A DNA stretch of 64,000 nucleotides, from the NCBI GenBank assembly GCA_016709965.1, contig JADJLT010000001.1, positions 124,001 to 188,000 on the forward strand, written 5' to 3'. Shown here piece after piece: positions 25,434-33,150 of this stretch; the first letter of the stretch is position 1; the number at the start of each line of letters is the position of its first letter. The notes under the pieces were generated by a model. That model was not told the DNA's origin, ran no database searches, and saw only the letters and a program-made list of their open reading frames with translations. Made by a program: the position numbers and the translations under genes. This stretch comes from Betaproteobacteria bacterium (GTDB taxonomy: Bacteria > Pseudomonadota > Gammaproteobacteria > Burkholderiales > Rhodocyclaceae).

Positions 25434-26018
25434 TCAAAGATGGGGATAGTCGCATTGCGCTCGGAACGCGCACGTAAGGCACGTCTTCCGAGACAAGGGC
25501 CAGCGCGGCAGAACTTGGCCGGCGAGAATGTCTTCCCGCCGCCTCACCAAGGTGACCACTTGCTCGTCAGTCATCAGTTGGACGCGATGCGCGATCGGTA
25601 AGGCTCGCCTGGTCGGCGCCTTCACCATCACGTACCCGTGGGATGCCACCGAATGCCCCGTTTGCCCAATCATCGCCATCCTCTGCGCGGACAACTGAAT
25701 CACGTCCGACAGGAAGGGCTGGTTGCTCCAGCGAGTCTTGAACTCCACCAACACGAGCAGACCGGAGGGCATCCGGTATGCCCGGTCAAGTTTCGCCACC
25801 AGTCCGACGGGCGTGGAAATCCGGAACAGTCTTTCCATGTAGACCAATTCGGCATTCCGCAACGCTGCCGGCCGTGAGGCCCGCTCAGCTCGTGCGGCAT
25901 TGGTCTCAAGTGATCGCCTCCACGCCATGACTAGCGCGAAGCACACGACGGCAGTGGCGCTACCGACGCCCCACGCTAACGCCGACACTTGCCACCTCCA
26001 CACGAGCCTGACCACCAC
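25434..26018 (-). CDS. membrane-anchored PD-(D/E)XK nuclease, Cas4/RecB-like
   Basis: About 194 residues from a GTG at 26018. One N-terminal membrane segment (VSALAWGVGSATAVVCFALVMAW) is followed by a nuclease core: LVAKLDRAYRMPSGLLVLVEFKTR (D...E-x-K), then DVIQLSAQRMAM (the QxxxY-like helix). The C-terminus holds a Cys pair and more (CLTCAFRAQC) that may form part of a Cas4-type Fe-S cluster. No cas genes or CRISPR are present. Its place after the partition genes suggests a plasmid/ICE gene. The 5' end overlaps the CFI-box gene by about 43 bases. Confidence 0.65.
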   Translation of the reverse strand: MVVRLVWRWQVSALAWGVGSATAVVCFALVMAWRRSLETNAARAERASRPAALRNAELVYMERLFRISTPVGLVAKLDRAYRMPSGLLVLVEFKTRWSNQPFLSDVIQLSAQRMAMIGQTGHSVASHGYVMVKAPTRRALPIAHRVQLMTDEQVVTLVRRREDILAGQVLPRWPLSRKTCLTCAFRAQCDYPHL

Positions 26019-26449
26019 CGAAGTCCCGTTGCTATCGCCCCAAAGACCACGCGCATCGGAACCTGCAAGGCGGGCCATCGGCGCAGGACAACGCAGATTC
26101 CGGGCGCCCCGCGATAGTAGAGGCGGATCACCTGTCGTCCCCAAACGCTTGGTCGCAGCGCCTCGTCCCTGAACCGGCGCAGCACCTCCGTCTGCCAAGC
26201 CTCGCCGAACAGGCAGGTGGCGATGAAACAGCGCCCGTTCCGATCGGCCTGCGCGGAAGCCGCTATGCCTTCCCGATAGAACTGCTCGTGCTCGACCAGC
26301 CCGCGCGCCCGGGCTTGCCGCTGCCGGGCGGTGCGCCGACTGCCATAGAGTTGCTCGAACACCACCAATCTCTCGCACCGGCCCATCTGGGCCAGGTCCG
26401 AAGCACTGACCATCCGGCCGCTCATCGGCCGGCGCGATCGCTTGCCCAT
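25976..26449 (-). CDS. CFI-box C-terminal domain protein
   Basis: A 157-residue basic protein starting MGKRSRRPMSGRM. The C-terminal half reads CFIATCLFGEAWQTEVLRRF-RDEALRPSVWGR followed by LYYRGAP, matching the CFI-box (CFIATAxxG...LRxFRDxxL...GRxxxxxYYxxxP) domain. The function of this domain is unknown, and it often ends proteins in mobile elements. An N-terminal helical region contains a Cys (LAQMGRCERLVVFEQLYG). It lies 7 bases downstream of the ParR-like gene and overlaps the nuclease gene. Confidence 0.65.
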   Translation of the reverse strand: MGKRSRRPMSGRMVSASDLAQMGRCERLVVFEQLYGSRRTARQRQARARGLVEHEQFYREGIAASAQADRNGRCFIATCLFGEAWQTEVLRRFRDEALRPSVWGRQVIRLYYRGAPGICVVLRRWPALQVPMRVVFGAIATGLRWWSGSCGGGKCRR

Positions 26450-26456
26450 GGCCGGC

Positions 26457-26735
26457 TCACGCGTCGATCGCTGGCGCGAAGAGGTCGTTGGTGATGTCGC
26501 CATTGCCCTCCTGCGCGCTACTTGCGGAAGGCAGATGAGGCGAGCCACGTCCCATGCCGGCGAATACACCGCTCTGCGCCAGCAACCCATCGTAGGCTAG
26601 CAGCCGCAGGCGATTGATGCGTTTAACGCCTTTCTGAAACTGGATCAGATCGTCGTACAGACGGGGATGGTCGGCACGCGCCAATACGAAGACCAGGCGA
26701 ATGGGCGCGGCGTCCTTCACGGTATTGGTGCTCAT
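26457..26735 (-). CDS. ParR/StbB-like partition adaptor candidate
   Basis: A 92-residue protein whose start overlaps the ParM-like stop by 4 bases. The sequence MSTNTVKDAAPIRLVFVLARAD plus a basic helical middle (FQKGVKRINRLRLLAYDGLL) fits a small DNA-binding partner of an actin-type partition ATPase. Assignment rests on position and size; no ribbon-helix-helix is certain. With parM broken, the system is probably not functional. Confidence 0.45.
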   Translation of the reverse strand: MSTNTVKDAAPIRLVFVLARADHPRLYDDLIQFQKGVKRINRLRLLAYDGLLAQSGVFAGMGRGSPHLPSASSAQEGNGDITNDLFAPAIDA

Positions 26736-26941
26736 TCAATCTCTCCCGACACGCCCTGGACGCGCTCCTTCCCGGTGGCTGCCATTGAACTGCGCGCATA
26801 GTTCTGCCCGGCCAGCTGAAAACCCCGCACATTGGCGAACATCGGCTCCTTCACCTCGTGGATGCGGTGCTTCGGGAACGCCGCCTTCACCGCCTTCCGG
26901 AACAGGAACGCCCCGCCGCCGACCAGGATGATGTTCTGCAG
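26732..26941 (-). pseudogene. ParM/StbA-like actin ATPase, C-terminal fragment
   Basis: The fragment includes the actin-type adenosine motif as IILVGGGAFLFRKAVKAAFP and a C-terminal LAGQNYAR. It ends at 26732 and is interrupted at 26942 by the IS21 remnant. The N-terminal part lies at 27980-28575. About 50-60 residues between the two pieces are missing, judged from a usual ParM length near 320-330. Confidence 0.7.
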
Positions 26942-27979
26942 TGTCAATCAGCGTCCAATAGTTTCCAGTTGTCAGCGTCCAAATTTTCCCAGTTGCTCAG
27001 TCTGATTTGACTGATTTTTTCCGCTGTTTGAAGCGGTAGGAATCGTTGCCGGTTTCGAGGATTTCGCAGTGATGCGTGATGCGGTCGAGCAAGGCCGTGG
27101 TCATTTTTGGATCGCCGAACACGGTCACCCATTCACCGAATGACAGGTTGGTTGTGATGATCAGCGAGGTCTTCTCATAGAGCTGGCTGATCAGATGAAA
27201 CAGCAGCGCCCCACCCGACACCGGGAACGGCAAATAGCCAAGCTCATCGAGAATGACCGCATCAAACAGCACCAACTGTTTGGCCAAGGTGCCGCTCTTT
27301 CCCAGTAGTTTTTCCCGCTCGAGTTGGTTTTACCAGATCCACCGCATTGAAGAAACGCACCCGTTTTCGCTGATGGATGGCTGCAACACCGAGCGCAGTT
27401 GCCAGGTGGGTCTTCCCCGTCCCTGTGCCACCGACCAGAATCAGGTTGTGGGCGCTCTCCATGAAGGTGGCAGTCGCCAGTTGCTCAATCTGCGCCTGCG
27501 GCAGTGGCGTCTCTGTCCAGTCGATGCCCGTGAGATCGCGATGAATCGGGAAGCGTGCTGCTTTCATCTGGTAGCGCAGGCTGCGTACTTGCCGATCCGC
27601 CTGTTCAGCGTCAATCAAGCGATCCAGCCAGGCTTCCGGCTGCATCGGCCGGCGTGTGCCTTCTGCCAGCAACTCGGACCACGCGGCTGCCATGCCGTAG
27701 AGGTGCAGGGATTTCAGTTGGGCCAGTCGGTCAATGGACATACTGGCCTCCGCGCAGACGGTCATAACGACTGCAATCAGCCTGCGGTTCGACCTGCAAA
27801 CGCAGTTGTTCCGGCAAACTGATCGCCTTGGGCTGCGGTGGCGCGGTCAGCCGCCTCAGTTCATTCATGACGACGGCCGCGGTAATCACGCCGCCATCCA
27901 GTGTCAATTCGCACGCCACTTGCAGGGCTTCCAGCCCGACTTCGCGAGCAGCCAGTAGCAGTTCTACAAAGGCCCGATC
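26942..27979 (-). mobile_element. truncated IS21-family copy (istA 3' end, istB, right end)
   Basis: From its terminal TGTCAATCAGCGTCCAATAG at 26942 it matches the complete element at 41665-44063 in reverse orientation up to 27979, where identity stops and ParM sequence resumes. The left end and most of istA are deleted. One difference is visible: TTGGTTTTACC here versus TTGGTTTACC in the full copy, an extra T that frameshifts istB. Confidence 0.9.
26997..27741 (-). pseudogene. istB of truncated IS21 copy, frameshifted
   Basis: Same protein as the intact istB at 43265-44008. The Walker A half (to ...NAVDLVKP) and Walker B half (FDAVILDELGYLP onward) are in different frames because of one extra T near 27330. 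The 3' end of istA overlaps upstream (to 27979). It could still be supplied in trans by the intact copy. Confidence 0.85.
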
Positions 27980-28575
27980 TGCTTCTGCACAAGGCGCATG
28001 CCCCGGGCCACCAGCCAGTCGAAGGTGCGCGAGCCCGGGTCGATGATCAGGCTCTGCTCGTTGCCGATGATCGCCATCTTCTGGTGCTCGGAGGCAAAGT
28101 GCGCAAGCGCCCCTTGCGGCTGAGCGACGGCCAGGGCCTTGCCAACCGTCACGACCTTACTGCCCCCGATGTCGTGCCGGCCGGTCATGGCTTTCTCCAG
28201 CGCCACCTTCTTGACCGCGAAGAGCGCCACCGGCAGCCCCACCACCAGGAGGTCGATGTGGCTCATCTTCATCATGGAGAGCGCTCCCCTGAGCAGCGCC
28301 ATGTACTCGGGCGTCTCGGTGTATTCATCGTGCAGTTGTTTGGCGCGAAAGGTATCGGCGGCGAGGCTCACGTCCGGCCCGACCTCGTAGAACAGCGGGC
28401 CGATGGGGATGCACACGGTCTTCTTGCGTTCACTGGCCGGCCACGACGGCGAGTCGTCGCTCGACGGATAGGCAACGGACGGGAAACTGGCGCAGCGGAT
28501 GTCGGTACCGGCCGCGGCCGTGACAAATTTGGTGTTGCCGGATCCGACATCCACCGCTCTGACGATCAATTCCAT
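27980..28575 (-). pseudogene. ParM/StbA-like actin ATPase, N-terminal fragment
   Basis: Starts MELIVRAVDVGSGNTKF, where the phosphate-1 loop DVGSGNTK of actin-like ATPases is clear. It continues through the connect/phosphate-2-type region (SLIIDPGSRTFDWLVARG). It is cut by the IS21 remnant at 27979; the last codons (IGPL) come from the IS. The actin-type partition system indicates a plasmid or ICE origin for this segment. Confidence 0.75.
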
Positions 28576-29775
28576 AACATGGCTCCGAGGTAGGGTTGAG
28601 GTCGATCAGCATCGACAGGGCGATCTGATCCCGCCACACGAAATCCCCACTCAAAGAGGCCGATTTCGGCATCGGGCCCGGCCCGCTGTCAGCGAACCGG
28701 CGATGCACGGACATTTCGCTGACATCTGAAAGCGTCATCCCCCGGCGGGGCTGCGTGTGTGTCACTACGCTCTCATTCAAATGGCGGGCATCAACCCCGT
28801 TCGCTGGATGCGCCATCGGTGCACAGGTCACACGAAAAATGCGCTGGGTTGGCCCGCCATGGACCAGAGGCAGAGATTTCACCCGTCAAGCCCGCCCGCC
28901 GCCTCGTTGCCCGCCGCTTTGCGACAATAAATGCGCCTTACCGCAATCTCCCGGGCGCGCAAGTGCCACCCGCAATCCTCCGCAAATCGCCCCGCTTTCG
29001 AGCCGCCCGCTTGACCGCCCTACCCGCTTGGCGTCAACTACGGTTTCCCGAGGGCCATCCTGGCCACGCTCCATCGCGGAGCAAAAGGCGTCGCAGTCGT
29101 TACCTGCCATTGAAGCGCCGGTCTCGAACCGGCAATGCCGTCGCCCTTGAGGCGGCGGTCCCGCGGTCTTTCTCGTAGTGCATGTCCCTGGCTTGGCCAG
29201 CGTTTATCGCTGGGCGCTCCCTGAAGCGCGCCACGGCCAACAGAGCACCCGGCCGGCACCCGATGCCGTGCCCCTGTTCCCGCCCTCCTTTGAGCACGCG
29301 TTCCACGCAGCGCGCGGTTGTGTTTGCCCACTTGGGCTCCCCGCGCGCCTTCGCTCACAAGCTCGACACCACCCTGGACTTTCGGTCAGGGGCGGACCCA
29401 TGCGAGTGGATGGCGCTACGACTCCAGAACCGATCCACCAGATGGCGCGAGGCCAGACCTCGCCGCCGATGCCCAAGCCACGCCCCAGAGGCCGGCCGGC
29501 ATCACAACCCCCATGGCTGCAGAAATGCACGGATGGGCCGGATCAACCCGTTTCGTTTTTAAGACCGACCGAGTTGGCAAGCGCAGACGCGCTGGCCGAC
29601 GAACCCCCTGGGTAGGTGCCGCGACGTCGTGGTCGCGCGCGGTACCGAAGTTCTTGACCACTGACCGGCGTGGGCGACGGAATCCGTCCCGCCGGGAACT
29701 GCCCTGGATTCCACTTTCATCGCCAACATTGGCTTGCCGTTCGGGCGGCGGGCCTTCGACCAAGGAGCCATAGCC
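28576..29775. other. 1.2-kb GC-rich region without a supported gene
   Basis: It lies between the divergent parM-like gene and the tyrosine recombinase. It contains the inverted repeat at 28687-28724. Open frames on both strands are overlapping high-GC shadows with low-complexity Arg/Ala/Gly content. It is probably non-coding control sequence plus degraded ICE genes. Confidence 0.45.
28687..28724. promoter_or_regulatory. 10-bp perfect inverted repeat upstream of the partition operon
   Basis: TGTCAGCGAA (28687-28696) and TTCGCTGACA (28715-28724) are separated by 18 bases. A second smaller palindrome, TGAC-N10-GTCA (28721-28738), overlaps it. The pair lies about 110 bases upstream of the parM-like start, where partition operons keep their centromere/operator, so a ParR-like or repressor site is a fair guess. 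Confidence 0.5.
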
Positions 29776-30975
29776 ATGTCAGACGCAATCCCCAGCAACA
29801 CTGTTCGCCGCATATCTCGCCGCCGGCGGCAGGAACCCGCCAGCCCCGGTCGTTCGAGCCAGCAGCAGCCCGCTCGCCCCCAGGATTGGGCGGGAAAGAC
29901 CCCCCGGGAAATCCTCGCCCGCTACCAGCCGGGCAAGGCGCCGCCGCTCAAGGTGCTGGAGGTCCTGATCAAACTCTTCAACACCCAGCACACGGCGCTG
30001 GAAAAAACCGTCTCGCATAAGACGCGGCAGGAACGCGCGCAGTTTCTGCGGCGTTTCTTCCGCGACCTGAAGCAGAAGGCGGGCTTCAAGACCGTGCCGG
30101 ACCCGCGCAACCTCGGGCAGAAGCACATCCACGCCATGATGCAGGTCTGGCAGCAGGCGCATCTGGCGCCGGCGACGATCCAGACCTACTTGAGCTTCCT
30201 GCGGGGGCTGGCGATGTGGATGGGCAAGCACGGCTTCGTGCGCAAGCCGGGTCACTACGGTTTGAGCCTGGAGGAGTACCAGCGCCACGAGACCGCCCAG
30301 CGGGACAAGAGCTGGACCGCCCAGGGGATCGATGCCGAGGCGGTGATCGCCGACGTGTGCAAGTTCGACCTCCGTGTCGGCGCGTCGCTGCGGCTGATGT
30401 CGGCCCTGGGGCTGCGGCGCAAGGAGTCGGTGCAGTTCCGGCCGTTCCTGCACGTCATGCCGTTCTGCGAGACCGGGCTGCCAGAGAACCAGCAGCAGGC
30501 GGATCGGTATGCATGGATCAAGGGCAAGGGCGGCCGGGTGCGCTGGATTCCTCTGGACGATCCGCTGCAACTGGCCGCGCTGGAGTTTGCCCAAGGCGTG
30601 GTCGACGGACGCGACGCCCACATGGGCGATCCGCGTCGGGACTTGAGGCGTAACCTGCGGCGGCTGGACTACGTCCTGGAGAAATTCGGCATCACTCTGC
30701 GCAAGCGGGGCGCGACAGGTCATGGCCTGCGCCACGAGGTTCTTAACGATGCCTATGAAGATGTCGCTGGCGTGCCCTCCCCGGTCCGGGGTGGCGGACC
30801 GGTATCAGCGGAACTGGATCGGGCGGCGCGGCTGGCAGTGTCGCAACTGGCGGGACATGCACGCGCAAGGGCCGCAGGTGCCTACATCGGCACGATCATC
30901 AAGCCAGGTGGCCGGCCGGTTGGCTCGCCCGAGCCGAATGGCGACGATGACGACGGGGCGGCCGTGCCGGTGTGA
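29776..30975 (+). CDS. tyrosine recombinase (ICE/plasmid-type integrase)
   Basis: A 399-residue protein from MSDAIPSNTVRRISRRRR, with AAGGAG about 10 bases upstream. Domain order: basic N-terminus, a SAM-like core-binding domain around 90-160 (ATIQTYLSFLRGLAMWMGKHG), then the catalytic domain with LMSALGLRRKESVQFRPF (Arg I), IKGKGGRVRWIPL (Lys hairpin) and GHGLRHEVLNDAYE (HxxR-like as HGLRHE). LAGHARARAAGAYIG supplies the C-terminal box with the candidate nucleophile Tyr. The tail is acidic. It resembles integrase-domain proteins of proteobacterial ICEs rather than phage integrases. Confidence 0.8.
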   Translation: MSDAIPSNTVRRISRRRRQEPASPGRSSQQQPARPQDWAGKTPREILARYQPGKAPPLKVLEVLIKLFNTQHTALEKTVSHKTRQERAQFLRRFFRDLKQKAGFKTVPDPRNLGQKHIHAMMQVWQQAHLAPATIQTYLSFLRGLAMWMGKHGFVRKPGHYGLSLEEYQRHETAQRDKSWTAQGIDAEAVIADVCKFDLRVGASLRLMSALGLRRKESVQFRPFLHVMPFCETGLPENQQQADRYAWIKGKGGRVRWIPLDDPLQLAALEFAQGVVDGRDAHMGDPRRDLRRNLRRLDYVLEKFGITLRKRGATGHGLRHEVLNDAYEDVAGVPSPVRGGGPVSAELDRAARLAVSQLAGHARARAAGAYIGTIIKPGGRPVGSPEPNGDDDDGAAVPV

Positions 30976-31043
30976 GCGGCGTCCGGACAAGGCGGTGCCG
31001 GGCGGGAATGATTGCGCCGCCCGGCATCGTCTTGCGGCGTGCC

Positions 31044-31460
31044 TCACGCAGTCAGGGCTGGCTCGCCGGGCACCCTACGCGTGTCGTCCGCTGCCGCTTC
31101 GGTCTGCCTGGTCTGGGCGGTGTTGATGCGCAGGCAGGCGGGCAACGGCAGCATCCGGCTGCCGAGACCGAGCGTGGCCAGCATCGCCGCATCGGTCGGC
31201 CGGCTGATGTTGCCGGCGCTGTCGGTCCAGTTTACGCGCACGAGACAGACCTTCGGCGCCGGGACGCTCAGGAACCACAGCTGCGCCGATTCTGTCGCCC
31301 GCACGCCCGACATTGGCCCGTCGAGCAGAGGCCACAGTCGCACCGTCGCCTGCATCGAGCCGACCTTGCAGAAGTAGGCCGGCACGACGAAATTCAGCGC
31401 GCAGTTAGAGACGGTCGGCGCGGCCACGACGTAGCCCGATCCACCGCCGGGCAGCAGCAT
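31044..31460 (-). CDS. hypothetical protein, possibly the 3' part of a longer gene
   Basis: 138 residues from an ATG with GGGAGCGCGAG upstream. The same frame is open for another 17 codons upstream (to a stop just before LKWVGSTSRIDRSS), which may mean a truncated gene. The sequence is beta-rich (CALNFVVPAYFCKVGSMQATVRLWPLL, VCLVRVNWTDSAGNIS) and ends in a polar tail. No family was recognised. It is convergent with the recombinase gene. Confidence 0.4.
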   Translation of the reverse strand: MLLPGGGSGYVVAAPTVSNCALNFVVPAYFCKVGSMQATVRLWPLLDGPMSGVRATESAQLWFLSVPAPKVCLVRVNWTDSAGNISRPTDAAMLATLGLGSRMLPLPACLRINTAQTRQTEAAADDTRRVPGEPALTA

Positions 31461-31510
31461 CTCGCGCTCCCACGAACTGCGGTCGATGCGGGACGTGGAG
31501 CCGACCCACT

Positions 31511-31534
31511 TCAGTCAACCATTGTCTTGACTGA
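31511..31534. repeat. 8-bp inverted repeat at an apparent gene junction
   Basis: TCAGTCAA (31511-31518) and TTGACTGA (31527-31534) with an 8-base spacer. It lies where the upstream frame of the 31044-31460 gene breaks. It may be an IS scar, a terminator without T-run, or an operator. Confidence 0.4.
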
Positions 31535-31681
31535 GTAGCCGAGTTGCGGTCGTTCAGTCGTCGATGACGAGTCCGCAGGCATCCGCCGTCCGGGTTCGAC
31601 ACGGCAAGTGGCGCACGGTCCGTCCAGCCCACCTGGCAACCGCGTCTGTAAGCCTTCGGCTACTTTCTGGTATCGGGCTCG

Positions 31682-32233
31682 CTAGTTCCCATGAACCTTC
31701 GGGACGCACGGACGGCGGCGGCTGCGGCCTTCCGCGCGTCGCCGCATTAACCTCTCCGGCAACGGAGCGTCCGGAGCTGAGTCGTTTGACAGCCATTCGA
31801 GCAGGTCCTGCAGGCGCTCGAACACCGCGTCGGCGCAACTGAGAGCCCAACCCGACAGGCGTGCCCGGTCAGGGCAGATGATGAAGATCGGCACGCCGTT
31901 GAGAAACGCTATCGCGAGCTCCGCATAGGTGCCCATGCGGGCGTGCTCGTCGACCATCGCAACGATGCAGGTGGCCCGCTCGGCGACGAAGCCGAGGTCG
32001 TGCTCGATGACGCGGCGTGTCTGCTGCTTGAAGCGTTCTTCATCCGTGCCCCGAAGCGCGATCAGCGCCTTGACCTCGAGCCCGAGCACCGATGCCTGCA
32101 TCTGCGCAGGATCGGCAACCTCGCAGCCGCGCGCCTGCAGGAAGTCGGTAATCTGCCCGCGCCAGCCGCCGCCCAGATCCGGGGCGAGATCGATGGCCCC
32201 GGCGAGATAGACGAAGGCAGCGGTGTCGCTCAT
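31682..32233 (-). CDS. nucleoside 2-deoxyribosyltransferase-like protein
   Basis: A 183-residue protein. The N-terminus FVYLAGAIDLAPDLGGGWRGQITDFL and the central VADPAQ fit the NDT fold (first strand 'YLAGp/A', then 'w...v..~L...g..v.dP'). The C-terminal ATCIVAMVDEHARMGTYAELAIAF matches the 'D...Gt..Elg~A' catalytic-Glu region of NDT/DUF4406-type Rossmannoid enzymes, which are relatives of TIR NADases. The last about 30 residues are basic. Start overlaps the NTase-like gene by 4 bases. Role could be nucleotide or NAD cleavage; this is inferred. Confidence 0.6.
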   Translation of the reverse strand: MSDTAAFVYLAGAIDLAPDLGGGWRGQITDFLQARGCEVADPAQMQASVLGLEVKALIALRGTDEERFKQQTRRVIEHDLGFVAERATCIVAMVDEHARMGTYAELAIAFLNGVPIFIICPDRARLSGWALSCADAVFERLQDLLEWLSNDSAPDAPLPERLMRRRAEGRSRRRPCVPKVHGN

Positions 32234-33150
32234 GCGGTTAGCACCAGTTCCTCAGGCTTGGACATCCACACCCACTGGCGCCCACCCGCCTCGACCAAGC
32301 GACCCTTGACCCTGCCCCTGCACCCTTGTCGTAGGAACCACGACAGGTGAAGCGCACCGGCGAGCGCCGAGCCGGGCACAGCGGCCATGCAGACGTATGG
32401 CGCCACGCCGGCGACGTAGCCGGGCGACAGGTCGACCAACACTTCGGCGGGTGTCTCAGAAATCTCGGCCGGTAGCGACCCGAGGCCGGTTGTAGAGGAC
32501 ACCGACACCAGGCGGGTGCCGATACCGAGCTTGCGCCACCATTGGTCACGGCGGATGGACCTAAGCATATCTGCGTCCAGTCCGAGTTCGGCGCGGCGCG
32601 CGTCGAACTCCGGAAACGCCTGGTCGGGAAGCACCCGAGCGGCGCCGCGCCGAATCCAGTCGTCGACCACGCGGGCGGCCGACGCCCACCCGCCGGCACC
32701 TTGCACCGCGATGTCGAAGTCGGACTGCGCTTCGACCCCCGCGGAGGCAACCAGGCGCGACCCGATCAGTCCCGTCCGGCCTGCGCCCGACAGAGCTACC
32801 GCCGAGCTCAGTTCATCGAAGAATAGGGCGACGTTCCCCCCATCGTCCAGTGCCTTGTCGCAGCGGACGGCAAACGGATCCCACACACGATCGATCGCAT
32901 CCACCGCAACCAGGTGAACCGCGTCGCGCGCAAAGCGCGAGATCAGCGGGTAGGCGTTCACCGACTGCTCGCCTATATCTACTTTCCTGTAGGCCTGCCC
33001 ATCGATGCGCAAGGTTCCACCTGAGTCGGGAACGTAGCTCAGGCGTCCGGCCACCTCCGTCCCGTCCGCGCTCTGGCAGCGAACGATGAAGACATGGCCG
33101 TGGACCCGTTCGCGCACATAGCTCAGGTGGGCGAGACCCTTAAGGGACAT
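32230..33150 (-). CDS. nucleotidyltransferase-like protein (pol-beta fold candidate)
   Basis: A 306-residue protein. The N-terminal beta-rich module (HVFIVRCQSADGTEVAGRLSY ... YRKVDIG) is followed by a helical part. Then GLIGSRLVASAGVEAQSDFDIAVQG gives GS-x(13)-DFD, an NTase active-site pattern. The arrangement resembles COG1665-type predicted nucleotidyltransferases known mostly from archaea. The C-terminal LVDLSPGYVAGVAPYVCMAAV region is of unknown role. It is the middle gene of a three-gene operon (11-base and 4-base overlaps). Confidence 0.55.
   Translation of the reverse strand: MSLKGLAHLSYVRERVHGHVFIVRCQSADGTEVAGRLSYVPDSGGTLRIDGQAYRKVDIGEQSVNAYPLISRFARDAVHLVAVDAIDRVWDPFAVRCDKALDDGGNVALFFDELSSAVALSGAGRTGLIGSRLVASAGVEAQSDFDIAVQGAGGWASAARVVDDWIRRGAARVLPDQAFPEFDARRAELGLDADMLRSIRRDQWWRKLGIGTRLVSVSSTTGLGSLPAEISETPAEVLVDLSPGYVAGVAPYVCMAAVPGSALAGALHLSWFLRQGCRGRVKGRLVEAGGRQWVWMSKPEELVLTA

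Noticed and set aside
25434..26018. Cas4-like nuclease as evidence for a CRISPR-Cas locus
   Set aside because: No repeats, cas1/cas2 or effector genes exist in the window; the domain is also common in mobile elements.
29100..29175. tRNA-like sequence on the minus strand (T-arm-like GCCGGTTCGAGACCGGC and an anticodon-like loop CTCAAGG)
   Set aside because: No convincing acceptor pairing or D-arm, and the variable region is too short for the Leu identity implied by the CAA triplet.
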